Shown: positions 8,042 through 16,377, counted from the stretch's first letter. The stretch: 64,000 bases of DNA from CG2-30-36-16 sp964372115 (GCA_964372115.1 CAYJPN010000027.1:1-64000), one strand, 5' to 3'. Notes: generated by a model not told the origin, from the sequence alone. Made by a program: numbers and translations.

Positions 8042-9259
8042 ATGAAAAAAATTATATCTGTAGTTGGTGCGCGCCCAAACTTTATGAAAGTTGCACCACT
8101 TCACAAAGCGTTTAAGCAATTACAACTTAAAAATGAAAAATTAAAAATTGAACATTTGATTTGTCATACCGGGCAGCATTACGACGAAAAAATGTCGAAG
8201 GTGTTCTTTGAAGATTTGGAACTTCCGAAGCCCGATTTTTATTTAGGAGTCGGTTCAGGTTCTCATGCCGAACAAACCGCAAAAATAATGATAGAGTTTG
8301 AAAAGATTCTTCTCCAGGAAAACCCCGATCTGGTTATTGTTGTCGGTGATGTTAATTCGACTATTGCCTGCAGTCTTGTAGCCGTAAAACTTGGAATAAA
8401 AACAGCGCACGTTGAAGCCGGTTTACGCAGTAATGACCGCACTATGCCGGAAGAAATAAATAGACTCCTTACAGATTCTATTGCGGATTACCTGTTCGTT
8501 ACCGAAAAAAGCGGAGTTGAAAACTTAAAGCGTGAAGGAGTACCATCGGAAAAAGTATTTTTCACCGGCAATGTAATGATTGACAGTTTAGTGAACTATT
8601 TGCCGAAAACTGAAAAATCAACCATCTTTAAACAACTCGGTTTAATTAATGTAAAAACCAAAGAGTTGATTAAGTCAGGTACTGAAAACGCAGATTTAGC
8701 CAATCAAGTATCCAGACATCCATACATTCTTTTAACCTTTCACCGTCCGGCTAATGTAGATTCTGAAGAGTTCTTAAAAAAATTGATTACCACTGTAGAT
8801 GAATTATCGAAGTATAGAAAGGTGGTTTTCCCGGTACACCCAAGAACAAGGAACAACTTTAGAGATTTAAACATTGGATTTGGCTCTAACACGGATATTA
8901 TTTTAACCGATCCAATAGGCTATATTGATTTTCTTTCACTTACAAAAAATGCCGAACTTATTATAACCGACAGCGGCGGCATTCAGGAAGAAAGTACATT
9001 TCTTGGTGTGCAGTGTATTACCGTGAGGGATAATACGGAAAGACCTGTTACAGTTGAGGTTGGTACGAACCAGTTAATCGGGACTGATCTTGACGATGTA
9101 AAGGAAGCAGCATTGAAAGTTCTTAACGGTGAAAAGAAAACCGGAACTATTCCGGAACTTTGGGACGGAAAAGCCGCCGAAAGAATTGTTGAAATAATTG
9201 CTCAGAAATTAGTAACCGGAATTTCTTACCCGAAGGTTTCAAAACGAAATACAGAGTGA
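8042..9259 (+). CDS. wecB: non-hydrolysing UDP-N-acetylglucosamine 2-epimerase
   Basis: This encodes 405 aa in the GT-B epimerase fold. Signatures include VVGARPNFMKVAPL at the N terminus, CHTGQHYDEKMS, VVGDVNST, HVEAGLRSNDRTMPEEINR and TDSGGIQEES with VRDNTERPVT near the C terminus. The family interconverts UDP-GlcNAc and UDP-ManNAc. The WbpI branch instead epimerises UDP-GlcNAc3NAcA, and both reactions fit this locus because wbpA, wbpB, wbpD and wbpE homologues are present. Sequence features favour the WecB-like branch, but the substrate is not settled by inspection. An inserted-looking stretch near residues 205-222 (VKTKELIKSGTENADLANQ) slightly lengthens the protein. Confidence 0.88.
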   Translation: MKKIISVVGARPNFMKVAPLHKAFKQLQLKNEKLKIEHLICHTGQHYDEKMSKVFFEDLELPKPDFYLGVGSGSHAEQTAKIMIEFEKILLQENPDLVIVVGDVNSTIACSLVAVKLGIKTAHVEAGLRSNDRTMPEEINRLLTDSIADYLFVTEKSGVENLKREGVPSEKVFFTGNVMIDSLVNYLPKTEKSTIFKQLGLINVKTKELIKSGTENADLANQVSRHPYILLTFHRPANVDSEEFLKKLITTVDELSKYRKVVFPVHPRTRNNFRDLNIGFGSNTDIILTDPIGYIDFLSLTKNAELIITDSGGIQEESTFLGVQCITVRDNTERPVTVEVGTNQLIGTDLDDVKEAALKVLNGEKKTGTIPELWDGKAAERIVEIIAQKLVTGISYPKVSKRNTE

Positions 9260-9304
9260 AACATGTGTTCATAGTGTTTCCTTTGCCGGCATATAATTAA
9301 TTCT

Positions 9305-9598
9305 ATGCGAATAAAAAAAGAACATATCGATTTTATTAAAACTATTACGAAAGATTGTTTCGGTAAGAATGCCAAAGTATATCTTTTTGGTTCAAGGGTT
9401 GATGATAAAAAAAAGGGTGGGGATATAGACCTTTATATTGAGACTGATTTGAAGGATGATATCTTTAAACAAAAATTGAAAATGCTGGGAATGCTCAATG
9501 ACTTTTTAGGTGAGCAAAAAATTGATATTGTGACAAATAATTTTGTTACCGATAAGTATATTTATGAGGTAGCAAAAAATGAGGGTATTCAACTGTGA
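9305..9598 (+). CDS. MNT-type nucleotidyltransferase antitoxin, orphan
   Basis: This encodes 97 aa, a minimal nucleotidyltransferase. The core FGSRVDDKKKGGDIDLYIE has GS(x)nDxD, the metal-binding signature of the DNA polymerase beta superfamily. A close paralogue (14136-14429) is followed by a HEPN partner that overlaps its stop by GTGA. Here the partner is missing: sequence after the stop switches to a fragment related to 12961-13105. In MNT/HEPN systems the MNT protein AMPylates and silences the HEPN RNase, so this copy seems to have lost its toxin. Confidence 0.8.
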   Translation: MRIKKEHIDFIKTITKDCFGKNAKVYLFGSRVDDKKKGGDIDLYIETDLKDDIFKQKLKMLGMLNDFLGEQKIDIVTNNFVTDKYIYEVAKNEGIQL

Positions 9599-9789
9599 AA
9601 AAAAAGTGAATGAAGAAGTAAAAAGAATTTTTTTATATGCAAGAAGATAAATTATTTCAAATATTCACTGATAAATTTAATGAATTAAAATCACCATATA
9701 TGGTAACCGGTTCTGTTGCATCTATTGTTTATGGCGAACCAAGTTTTACCACAAGGGGCACAATGTTTTTTCACAAAGAACACAATTAA
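9596..9789 (+). pseudogene. truncated copy of the DUF6036-like nucleotidyltransferase at 12997
   Basis: From about 9600 the sequence closely matches 12961 onwards. The ATG at 9637 opens a 50-codon frame beginning MQEDKLFQIFTDKFNELKSP, then YMVTGSVASIVYGEP, nearly identical to the intact gene at 12997. Similarity ends near 9745, just after GEP and before the catalytic DxD, and the frame closes at 9787. It is a non-functional 5' fragment fused to the stop of the upstream MNT gene. The junction lies in a shared GTGAA...AAAAGTGAATG tract, which suggests homology-assisted recombination. Confidence 0.85.
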
Positions 9790-9922
9790 AAACCTTTTGC
9801 GCGCACTACTTTCCCATTGAGAACTTAGTGGTTAGCCTCTTCTGCTCGAACCTGACGGGATTAACTCTATTTTCAATATAGCCCGGTGGGTGTTTACTGT
9901 CGACTTGGTATAATAAAACTTT

Positions 9923-10231
9923 ATGAACGAATTTAAAAAATATTTTCCCGGTTATGCCAAAATACCGGAAAATAAAAGTATCATCATCGAGCATACTTTG
10001 CGATATGGCGACCTCGATGAAATTAAAAATGTAATTTCGGAATATGGAATAAAATTTTGCTGTGAGGTTTGGGAAACAAATCTTGTTCCGGATAGCAGAT
10101 TGCTCAAATTGAATCATTTTCTTGCGAAGTTCATTTTTAACATTGCGGATGATGAAAATGTGTTGAACCATTATTTTTTGACACACAGCGAAAAGAGAAG
10201 CGAAAGAATTGCCAAAGTTTTTAACCGATAA
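9923..10231 (+). CDS. small protein paired with an AbiEii-type nucleotidyltransferase (probable antitoxin)
   Basis: This encodes 102 aa (MNEFKKYFPGYAKIP...), and I do not recognise a named domain. The helical, mostly charged sequence ends HSEKRSERIAKVFNR and overlaps the start of the next gene by 23 bp, which suggests translational coupling. Small proteins in this position before AbiEii/DUF1814-type nucleotidyltransferases usually act as the antitoxin. That role is inferred from gene order only. Confidence 0.6.
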   Translation: MNEFKKYFPGYAKIPENKSIIIEHTLRYGDLDEIKNVISEYGIKFCCEVWETNLVPDSRLLKLNHFLAKFIFNIADDENVLNHYFLTHSEKRSERIAKVFNR

Positions 10232-10838
10232 AACAATTCCGATTTATGAAGAACTATCGGCAAATGATTTTTTAAGCAGCTTTACGTTTGTCGGTGGAAG
10301 CGCTCTTGCTTATTACCTTCATCATCGCTTATCAGAAGATTTGGATTTTTTCACCTGGTTGGATACACTTCCTCTTGAGACTTCGAATTTCTTAAACCAA
10401 TTAGAGAAAAATCATACGGTTGTTGTCGCTAATTCTTCCCTTACCTACATTGATTTATTCGTTGATGGTGTTAAGGTTACTCTTTTTGCAAATAATTGGG
10501 AAGTGCTGAAGACCAAAAGAGATAACATTAAGGGGAACATCCATATTGCGAACCTGCAATTATTGAGCGCCATGAAAACAAACGCTCTTTCATTGAGGGC
10601 TAAATACAGAGATTATTATGATCTCTATGTATTAAATAAAGAAAAATTTAGCATCGCCGAAATGCTTGAATATTCTCTTAAAACTATCCCCGGAATGACA
10701 AAAAAAGTTTTCTGTATGCAGCTTACTTATATCGCAGATATTGAGGATGAAGATATTATCCATCTTGCACCGAAAATTAATATCTCGCTGAAAGATATTC
10801 AAAAACATTTCGAGCATGAGATAAAAAAAATTATTTGA
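10209..10838 (+). CDS. AbiEii-type nucleotidyltransferase toxin
   Basis: This encodes 209 aa starting at TTG within the upstream gene. The motif FTFVGGSALAYYLHHRLSED followed by LDFF is the AbiEii/DUF1814 form of the nucleotidyltransferase signature (GG-S plus hxDLDFF). A helical C-terminal half follows with AMKTNALSLRAKYRDYYDLY, the conserved KxxAL...R.KxRDxxDL region. AbiEii toxins belong to a type IV abortive-infection toxin-antitoxin family, and related MenT toxins modify tRNA. The length is normal and nothing suggests decay. Confidence 0.82.
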   Translation: MPKFLTDKTIPIYEELSANDFLSSFTFVGGSALAYYLHHRLSEDLDFFTWLDTLPLETSNFLNQLEKNHTVVVANSSLTYIDLFVDGVKVTLFANNWEVLKTKRDNIKGNIHIANLQLLSAMKTNALSLRAKYRDYYDLYVLNKEKFSIAEMLEYSLKTIPGMTKKVFCMQLTYIADIEDEDIIHLAPKINISLKDIQKHFEHEIKKII

Positions 10839-10973
10839 GTGTGGCAGGTTTTAACCGCAGAAATAACAAAGGACTTGCAATACGATCAAGAGCATGATGA
10901 TAAATATTGATGATTGAAGGATTGACGGTAAGAGCAAAGCGCATAGAGTGAATTGTAAAGAGTAATTTTAATA

Positions 10974-11294
10974 ATGAACCAGAAAAACAAATACATAGAA
11001 CTAACGCGTGAAATTATTTTAAGCATGATAAACAAAGAGGAGCTAACAATTTTTTTATTTGGCTCTCGCGTTGGAAATGACTTTAGACATACTTCAGATA
11101 TAGATGTAGGATTTATAAGCAAAAAAAAACTTGATCAAAAATTGTTCGGTAAAATTAGAGAAGCTCTGGAGGAGTCTATCATCCCTTATCACATAGATTT
11201 AGTAGATTTTGGGAGCGTCGATAAAGAGTTTAAGAAAATTGCATTAAGAGAAATTGAGATATGGAACAAAGCCAAAGATTTAAGTATAAATTAG
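10974..11294 (+). CDS. MNT-type nucleotidyltransferase antitoxin of an MNT/HEPN pair
   Basis: This encodes 106 aa. IFLFGSRVGNDFRHTSDIDV carries the GSRx(n)SDID metal-binding motif of minimal nucleotidyltransferases. The gene overlaps the following HEPN (HI0074-like) gene by 34 bp, the usual arrangement of this two-component module. The MNT subunit is known in related systems to AMPylate a Tyr in the HEPN RNase. This is a different subfamily from the two GGDIDLY paralogues at 9305 and 14136. Confidence 0.82.
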   Translation: MNQKNKYIELTREIILSMINKEELTIFLFGSRVGNDFRHTSDIDVGFISKKKLDQKLFGKIREALEESIIPYHIDLVDFGSVDKEFKKIALREIEIWNKAKDLSIN

Positions 11295-11686
11295 AGGTTT
11301 ACGAAAAGGCTCTAAAAGGATTTAACATATCATTAAATATTGATGTATCAGGTTTTTCAGAAGAAATTATCGATACAATAAAAAACGGACGGATTCAAAA
11401 ATTTGAATATTGCACAGAATTAACGTGGAAGACTATTAAAAATTTTCTTTATGAATATCATGCTATTGATGCAAGGTCACCTCGAGATTCGATTAAGGAA
11501 TTTTTTCTTGTTGGAGCCGTAGAAGAGAGCAACTACGAACTATTGATTAACATACTCGATGACAGAAATAGATTAAGTCACATATACAAAGAAGAATTTT
11601 TTGACGAAATACACAGTAAACTGAAAAATTATTATACAGTGATGACGTTAGTATTGAAAATTATAAAGGAAAATTCGACTAAATAA
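11261..11686 (+). CDS. HEPN-domain protein, HI0074/nucleotidyltransferase-substrate-binding family
   Basis: This encodes 141 aa, all helical. KFEYCTELTWKTIKNFLYEY is the hallmark helix of the HI0074 family, and DDRNRLSHIY contains the R-x4-H catalytic signature of HEPN ribonucleases followed by a Tyr. It forms a toxin-antitoxin-like pair with the overlapping MNT gene. Length is as expected and the frame is intact. Confidence 0.82.
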   Translation: MEQSQRFKYKLEVYEKALKGFNISLNIDVSGFSEEIIDTIKNGRIQKFEYCTELTWKTIKNFLYEYHAIDARSPRDSIKEFFLVGAVEESNYELLINILDDRNRLSHIYKEEFFDEIHSKLKNYYTVMTLVLKIIKENSTK

Positions 11687-11791
11687 TAAGCCCCCGACAT
11701 CGCTCAGGGTGCCGATCACGAGCTAGCGCTGATTCGCCTTTGGCGAAGTATTAACCCCGTTAGGGGGCACGAGAAAAGTAAAAAGTGTAAA
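11687..11791. repeat. short G+C-rich palindromic insert
   Basis: This spacer is more G+C-rich than its surroundings. TTCGCCTTTGGCGAA (11729-11744 region) is a near-perfect palindrome, and GCCCCC/GGGGGC tracts at the two ends can pair. It resembles other compact palindromes scattered through the accessory zone (for example near 15760, 24985 and 57585). Confidence 0.5.
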
Positions 11792-12178
11792 GTGACAACC
11801 GAAGAAAAACTTGAAACGTTAAAAAAAATATTTTGGGACTATAATACCCAAATGTTACCGCTCAGTAAAATTGTGGCGGGCGATTTAAAGAGTATTGATG
11901 AATATGAACGGGCGCTTCTCTTAAACCGCATGCTTGAACGTCTATCATGGTATGATCTTTTGGATATTCTAAGTCTAAATACTTTAAAAGAATATCTTAC
12001 AAAAGAAACAATTTCGAGAATCCGATTTGCAGAATTAAGGAATAAATATGAATACTTACGATGTGTATTATCGGGAGAAACTCTATCCTTTACAGGATGG
12101 GGTGATGCATATTATTCAAGAATTAAACACACCCTTTTTTCTAACAGGTGGTACAGCATTAAGCAGACACTACTTTAA
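11792..12178 (+). CDS. small protein upstream of AbiEii-type toxin (probable antitoxin)
   Basis: This encodes 128 aa from a GTG start (MTTEEKLETLKKIFWDY...). It is a helical protein without a domain I can name, preceding an AbiEii-type nucleotidyltransferase. Its last ~43 codons overlap the toxin gene in another frame (131 bp), unusually long for such a pair. Either both frames are used, or the true antitoxin ended near 12050 and a lost stop extended it. Antitoxin role is inferred from position. Confidence 0.55.
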   Translation: MTTEEKLETLKKIFWDYNTQMLPLSKIVAGDLKSIDEYERALLLNRMLERLSWYDLLDILSLNTLKEYLTKETISRIRFAELRNKYEYLRCVLSGETLSFTGWGDAYYSRIKHTLFSNRWYSIKQTLL

Positions 12179-12602
12179 TCATCGTTTTTCGGATGACCTG
12201 GATCTATTTGTAAACGATTTTAACAAATTCCATGAACGTACGGATGAGCTGTTGATTTCGTTTAGTTCAAACAAACACGATAAAACATTTCTTTTAGACA
12301 AAGCTTCAATTAAGCGATATGAAAGTTTTTCTCAATTATTTGTATCAAAGACATTGGAGCCCGAAATAAAATTAAAAGTTGATTTTGTTAATGATGTGGC
12401 TCCCCATTACGGCGAATTTGAAAAACATGATAAGCTGGGATTAATTGACAGTTGGCGGAACATCTTATCAAATAAATTAACCGCGCTTTTTAGGTTTGAA
12501 CCTAAGGATGTCGCTGATATTTGGATAATTGCCCGAAATATAAAATTTAGTTGGAAGCCAATCATTCAAGACGCAAAGTTAATTATGATTTGCGATTTAT
12601 GA
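12048..12602 (+). CDS. AbiEii-type nucleotidyltransferase toxin, 3' end replaced by a repeat
   Basis: This encodes 184 aa. FFLTGGTALSRHYFNHRFSD followed by DLDLF is the AbiEii-type nucleotidyltransferase core, and LSNKLTALFRFEPKDVADIW is the conserved C-terminal region. The last ten codons (DAKLIMICDL) come from a dispersed repeat whose copies lie at 13882 and 15297. The natural C terminus has therefore been exchanged and is probably ~20-40 residues short of relatives. Activity is uncertain. Confidence 0.75.
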   Translation: MNTYDVYYREKLYPLQDGVMHIIQELNTPFFLTGGTALSRHYFNHRFSDDLDLFVNDFNKFHERTDELLISFSSNKHDKTFLLDKASIKRYESFSQLFVSKTLEPEIKLKVDFVNDVAPHYGEFEKHDKLGLIDSWRNILSNKLTALFRFEPKDVADIWIIARNIKFSWKPIIQDAKLIMICDL

Positions 12603-12760
12603 TTTTTGATCTGGCGGTGGACGGGATTGGTTTATGGATTTTGAAATTTCCGATTAACTGAGTACAAGTTTTGAATTGATACAACTTCTTTCTTCGTGGC
12701 ACTTCTTGTCTACTTAGAGTAACTTTATGTAAAAGTAGCCCACTAAGTCTCACAAAGTTG
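12570..12760. repeat. dispersed repeat, copy 1 (others 13882-14050 and 15297-15345)
   Basis: The block starting GACGCAAAGTTAATTATGAT recurs at 13882 with about 90% identity over ~170 bp, and at 15297 over ~50 bp. It contains TTGATACAACTTCTTTCTTC and ends in ACTAAGTCTCACAAAG-like sequence. In this copy it forms the 3' end of the AbiEii-type gene. No gene is apparent in it. Confidence 0.85.
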
Positions 12761-12815
12761 GAACACAAAGTTTCACAAAGAAATTTCCAACTTATCGCTT
12801 TTCCGATTATGAACG

Positions 12816-13010
12816 ATGAACACAGACAGTAAAATAGAGAAAAACCGTTTTAAGAATTTTTCTGCGGAAAAGAAACTTGAGTTATCGATCCAACTTAGAA
12901 ATTCTGCGTTTGAATTAAAAAGAGCTGCCTTAAAGGAATTTCATCCTGCATGGAGTGAAGAAAAAGTGAATGAAGAAGTAAAAAAAATATTTTTATATGC
13001 AAGAACATAA
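12816..13010 (+). CDS. small protein preceding a DUF6036-like nucleotidyltransferase
   Basis: This encodes 64 aa (MNTDSKIEKNRFKNFSAEKK..., ending VNEEVKKIFLYART). It is helical, with the pattern ELSIQLRNSAFELKRAALKEF followed by HPAWSEEKVNEEVKKIFLY, which resembles short proteins often found before nucleotidyltransferase genes. It overlaps the next gene by 14 bp. Its last ~15 codons are duplicated at 9600-9645. Probable partner of the downstream enzyme; function otherwise unknown. Confidence 0.65.
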   Translation: MNTDSKIEKNRFKNFSAEKKLELSIQLRNSAFELKRAALKEFHPAWSEEKVNEEVKKIFLYART

Positions 13011-13554
13011 ATTATTTCAAATATTCACTGAAAAATTTAATGAATTAAAATCGCCATATATGATAACCGGCTCGGTTGCATCAATTGTTTATGGCGAACC
13101 AAGATTAACACACGATATAGACATTGTTATCACAATTCCACTTTCGTTAATTGAAAAATTTAGTCATTTATTCCCGGAAGATGAATTTTATTTTCCCCCG
13201 ATTGAAGTAATCAAAAATGAAATTTTAAGAGAGAATAGGGGACACTGTAATATTATTCATCACGACACCGGATTTAAAGCCGACATTTATTTTGCGGGCA
13301 ATAATGACTTCCAGCATTGGGCTTTGGAAAATGTGAAAATTATTGGTTTTTTTGGAGAAGCAATGCCGATTGCCCCGGTGGAATATGTTATAATTAAAAA
13401 AATTGAGTTCTACAAAGAAGGAAAAGCTCAGAAACACATTAATGATATAAAATCTATACTGGAAAATTCAAAAACGATTATAAATTTTGATTTGTTGAAT
13501 AAACTTGTAACACAATTTGGTTTTGTTGAAGAATGGAAATTATGTAATTGGTAA
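12997..13554 (+). CDS. nucleotidyltransferase, DUF6036-like
   Basis: This encodes 185 aa. MITGSVASIVYGEPRLTHDI followed by DIVI is a classic GS-x(n)-DxD nucleotidyltransferase motif. The remainder contains a beta-rich part (FKADIYFAGNNDFQHWALEN) and APVEYVIIKKIEFYKEG, typical of the DUF6036-like branch. It overlaps the small upstream gene, suggesting a two-gene module. A truncated copy sits at 9637. Confidence 0.78.
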   Translation: MQEHKLFQIFTEKFNELKSPYMITGSVASIVYGEPRLTHDIDIVITIPLSLIEKFSHLFPEDEFYFPPIEVIKNEILRENRGHCNIIHHDTGFKADIYFAGNNDFQHWALENVKIIGFFGEAMPIAPVEYVIIKKIEFYKEGKAQKHINDIKSILENSKTIINFDLLNKLVTQFGFVEEWKLCNW

Positions 13555-14135
13555 GCAAATTATTGCGCATGATTGAATGGTTTTATTTCACCAAGTTTCA
13601 CAAGGTCCCACCATGTGAAGTTTCCGTAAAGCAGCAGATTTAATGTTTAATCATGATTCGTCAGTGGATGGACAAGTTTTCGGTATATGAATACTAAACG
13701 CTTAAATGAGCTCAAGTACAAATAAATTATTTCGAAATTGCCGGGCTTTTAACCTTTTGCCGACTGTACTCTTACCACAAAGTGCGCAAAGGAAGCGCAA
13801 ACTGCGCAAAGTAATCTTTTAATTAACTCTGCGTTCTCAGCGTATTCTTTGGGCGCCCGGCGGTTAAGTTGTTTCTTGTAAAGACGCAAAGTTAATTATG
13901 ATTTGCGATATATGATTTTTGATCTGTGGGTGGACGGGATTGGTTTATGGATTTTGAAATTTTCGATGAACTGAGTACAAGTTTTGAATTGATACAACTT
14001 CTTTCTTCGTGGTACTTCGTATCTACTTAGTGTAACAGAAGCCCACCAAGACGCAATGTGTTATAGGAATTTAATTATTTTTGAAAAAAGTGAAATTGTA
14101 CTCAGAATAGAGTTGATCCAGGATAACGTGTAAAA
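13555..14135. other. gene-free region built of dispersed repeats
   Basis: About 13788-13872 is a compact inverted-repeat element of the GCGCAAAG / CTTTGGGCGC family also seen at 15205-15283 and 18653-18775. It is followed directly by copy 2 of the 170-bp dispersed repeat (13882-14050). The rest (13555-13780) has no recognisable gene, only fragments such as TTTCACCAAGTTTCACAAGG. Confidence 0.7.
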
Positions 14136-14429
14136 ATGAGACTTAGTAAACAGCAGATTAAAATAATTAAAGAAAACACAGCATTGGTATTCGGGGATAA
14201 TTCTAAAATCTATCTTTTTGGTTCCAGGGCAGATGATGATAAAAAAGGCGGTGATATTGATCTCTATTTAGAGACTATAGCAAATGATAATATTTTTGAA
14301 AAAAAAATTAAATTACTCGCTTTATTACAAAAGAACATGGGCGAAAGAAAAATAGATTTGGTTATTAATAATTTTAAAATTGAAAAACTGATCTATGCTG
14401 TTGCGAGAGAAACCGGCATTCAATTGTGA
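14136..14429 (+). CDS. MNT-type nucleotidyltransferase antitoxin
   Basis: This encodes 97 aa, a close paralogue of the protein at 9305. YLFGSRADDDKKGGDIDLYL is the GS-x(n)-DxD motif. The stop overlaps the next gene by four bases (GTGA), as expected in a coupled MNT/HEPN pair. Predicted to AMPylate and neutralise the HEPN partner. Confidence 0.82.
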   Translation: MRLSKQQIKIIKENTALVFGDNSKIYLFGSRADDDKKGGDIDLYLETIANDNIFEKKIKLLALLQKNMGERKIDLVINNFKIEKLIYAVARETGIQL

Positions 14430-14905
14430 ATATTTTTAAAACCAGATTAAAACAGACTATTAAAGAGTGTGCACTTCATGTAAAAAGAATGAACAGCGCT
14501 TTTAACAAAATAAAACCGTTTACCCCGTTAACAGGGGAGAAATTAAGTAACTTATCCGAGGATGAAATAGAACATATCGATCAATATTTATTTCGGTTCT
14601 CAAAATTACAAGATGCAATGGGTCAAAGGTTATTTAAAAACGTATTGTTAGCTCTTGGTGAAATTATAGAAGGCAAATCATTCATTGATGTTTTTGATAG
14701 ATTAGAGCAATTAGAAATAATTGATGACTATGATAAATGGTTGGAGCTAAGAGTTGTTAGAAATGAACTCTCGCATGAATATGAAGATAACCCGGAAGAA
14801 AATACTTCGGAACTTAATAAAATCTTAAATATGAAAGATGACTTGCTCAACTATTTCTATAGTATTGAAAAATTTGTATTAAAAAAGAGACTATTAGTTA
14901 ATTAA
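14426..14905 (+). CDS. HEPN-domain ribonuclease-like partner
   Basis: This encodes 159 aa from a GTG start that overlaps the MNT gene. It is all-helical. RVVRNELSHEYEDNPEENTS near residue 112 contains R-x4-H (RNELSH) followed by Tyr, the HEPN catalytic signature. The pair resembles HepT/MntA-type toxin-antitoxin modules, although the protein is longer than many HepT proteins. Confidence 0.78.
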   Translation: MNIFKTRLKQTIKECALHVKRMNSAFNKIKPFTPLTGEKLSNLSEDEIEHIDQYLFRFSKLQDAMGQRLFKNVLLALGEIIEGKSFIDVFDRLEQLEIIDDYDKWLELRVVRNELSHEYEDNPEENTSELNKILNMKDDLLNYFYSIEKFVLKKRLLVN

Positions 14906-15469
14906 CACTCTGTCTATTATCCAATTTATTCTTGATATTGTTATATAAAAAACGAATTGCCACGAAAAGTAAATTGCTTTTAAAAAGTTGATACATTTGA
15001 TAATGTAATAAGGTTTGTTTCTGCCGGGGGAGCAGGTATTACTGAGGTTAAATAAACAAATAAGTTTTTCAATACAGCGTTCCTTGTCTAAACGGGTTTT
15101 TAATTTCTCCTTTTTCCTTAGCGGATGATACAGGTTGAGCGAAATTACGCATATAAAATAAGGGCTAAAAAAGAATTGACTATTGACTTCTTGCTTTACA
15201 CTTATTTTTGCCGCAATGCGCGCAAAGTGATCTTTTAATTAACTCCGTGTTCTCAGCGCATTCTTTGGGCGCTCTGCGGTTAGGTTTTTTCTTGTAAAGC
15301 CGCAAAGTTAATTATGATTTGCGATTTATGATTTTTGATCTGTGGGTGGTAAGTAGTGAGTTGGGGAAGATTGAATTTAGAAGTTGGCATTTTAGACTGA
15401 TTATCCGGTAAAACCAATTTTAATAGTAACCGCTCCTTTTTTTGATAGAAGGCTGAAAGATGTTATATA
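14906..15469. other. gene-free region with inverted-repeat element and dispersed repeat
   Basis: About 15205-15283 is another CGCAAAG/CTCTGCGGTT inverted-repeat element. It abuts copy 3 of the dispersed repeat (15297-15345). At 15431-15469 sequence appears that is repeated upstream of the second DUF2283 copy (16650-16690). I see no gene in the remainder. Confidence 0.65.
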
Positions 15470-15718
15470 ATGAAACTACATTATGATCAAAATGTTGATG
15501 CATTATATATTCGTTTAGACGATTCCGATATTATTGAATCGGAAGAAGTAAAAGAAGGGGTTGTTCCGGATTACAATAAAGATGACCAGGTGGTTGGTAT
15601 AGAAATACTAAACGTTAGTAAAAGAATACCACTGCCCGACTTAAAAAAACGCAATTCGAATTTGCCTGATATTAGAAGTCAGTCCGTAACGGCAGATCAG
15701 TTTAATGTTCATAAATGA
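15470..15718 (+). CDS. DUF2283 family protein
   Basis: This encodes 82 aa. MKLHYDQNVDALYIRLDDSD is the start signature of DUF2283, a small family often found next to toxin-like partners such as DUF4258. VVPDYNKDDQVVGIEIL is the conserved beta-hairpin region. A nearly identical but broken copy lies at 16692-16941. The likely partner gene at its 5' side is missing here apart from its last few codons. Confidence 0.85.
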   Translation: MKLHYDQNVDALYIRLDDSDIIESEEVKEGVVPDYNKDDQVVGIEILNVSKRIPLPDLKKRNSNLPDIRSQSVTADQFNVHK

Positions 15719-15862
15719 CCCGTTACGTGATACTATTTCTCCCTTTTTCAGCAAAAGGCTGATCCGCCTCTGGCGTGGTTGATTTTTAATCTCGATACTT
15801 GTGCCTGCCCGTCCACTGGCGTGGTCTTGCTACTTGATAGTAAAAATTAAAACGAGGTCCCA

Positions 15863-16078
15863 ATGCAAGTAAATTTACCGTTGACTGAAATGACACTTAA
15901 AGATAAACTAAAAATTATGGAAGATTTGTGGGTTGATTTGACTAAGGACGAAAGTTCTTACCCATCACCCGATTGGCATGAAGATGTCTTAGCTCTGCGA
16001 GCAAAAAAAGTGAAAGAAGGCAAAGAAAGTTATAAGGATTGGGAATCCGCTAAAAAGGAACTACGAGATAACCTTTAA
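15863..16078 (+). CDS. addiction-module antitoxin component
   Basis: This encodes 71 aa. The pattern LTEMTLKDKLKIMEDLWVDL followed by PDWHEDVLALRAKKVKEGKE is the putative addiction module component family, paired with RelE/ParE toxins. The stop codon overlaps the toxin start (TAATG). A typical RBS (AACGAGG) precedes the ATG. Confidence 0.87.
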   Translation: MQVNLPLTEMTLKDKLKIMEDLWVDLTKDESSYPSPDWHEDVLALRAKKVKEGKESYKDWESAKKELRDNL

Positions 16079-16377
16079 TGAATATTAAAATTCTTCCCTC
16101 GGCGCTCGATGATCTCTCAGCCGGTTATGAATTTTATGAAAGTCAATTAGAAGGATTGGGCAGTTTCTTTCTGGATACTTTGTTTTTTGATATTGATTCA
16201 TTAAAGCTATATGCAGGTATACATAACAAGGTATTTGGGCAGTATAGATTACTTTCAAAAAGATTTCCTTACGCTATTTACTACCTGATTGATTCAAAGG
16301 ATGTATTAATCAATGCAGTTTTAGATTGTAGAAGAAACCCAAATTGGATTAAGAAACGACTTGATATAGAAAGTTAA
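16078..16377 (+). CDS. RelE/ParE family toxin
   Basis: This encodes 99 aa. IKILPSALDDLSAGYEFYES matches the RelE/ParE N-terminal helix pair, and KRFPYAIYYLIDSKDVLINA with LDCRRNPNWIKKR the central strands and C-terminal basic motif. It starts on the stop codon of its antitoxin, so the two are translationally coupled. The pair appears intact. Confidence 0.87.
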   Translation: MNIKILPSALDDLSAGYEFYESQLEGLGSFFLDTLFFDIDSLKLYAGIHNKVFGQYRLLSKRFPYAIYYLIDSKDVLINAVLDCRRNPNWIKKRLDIES

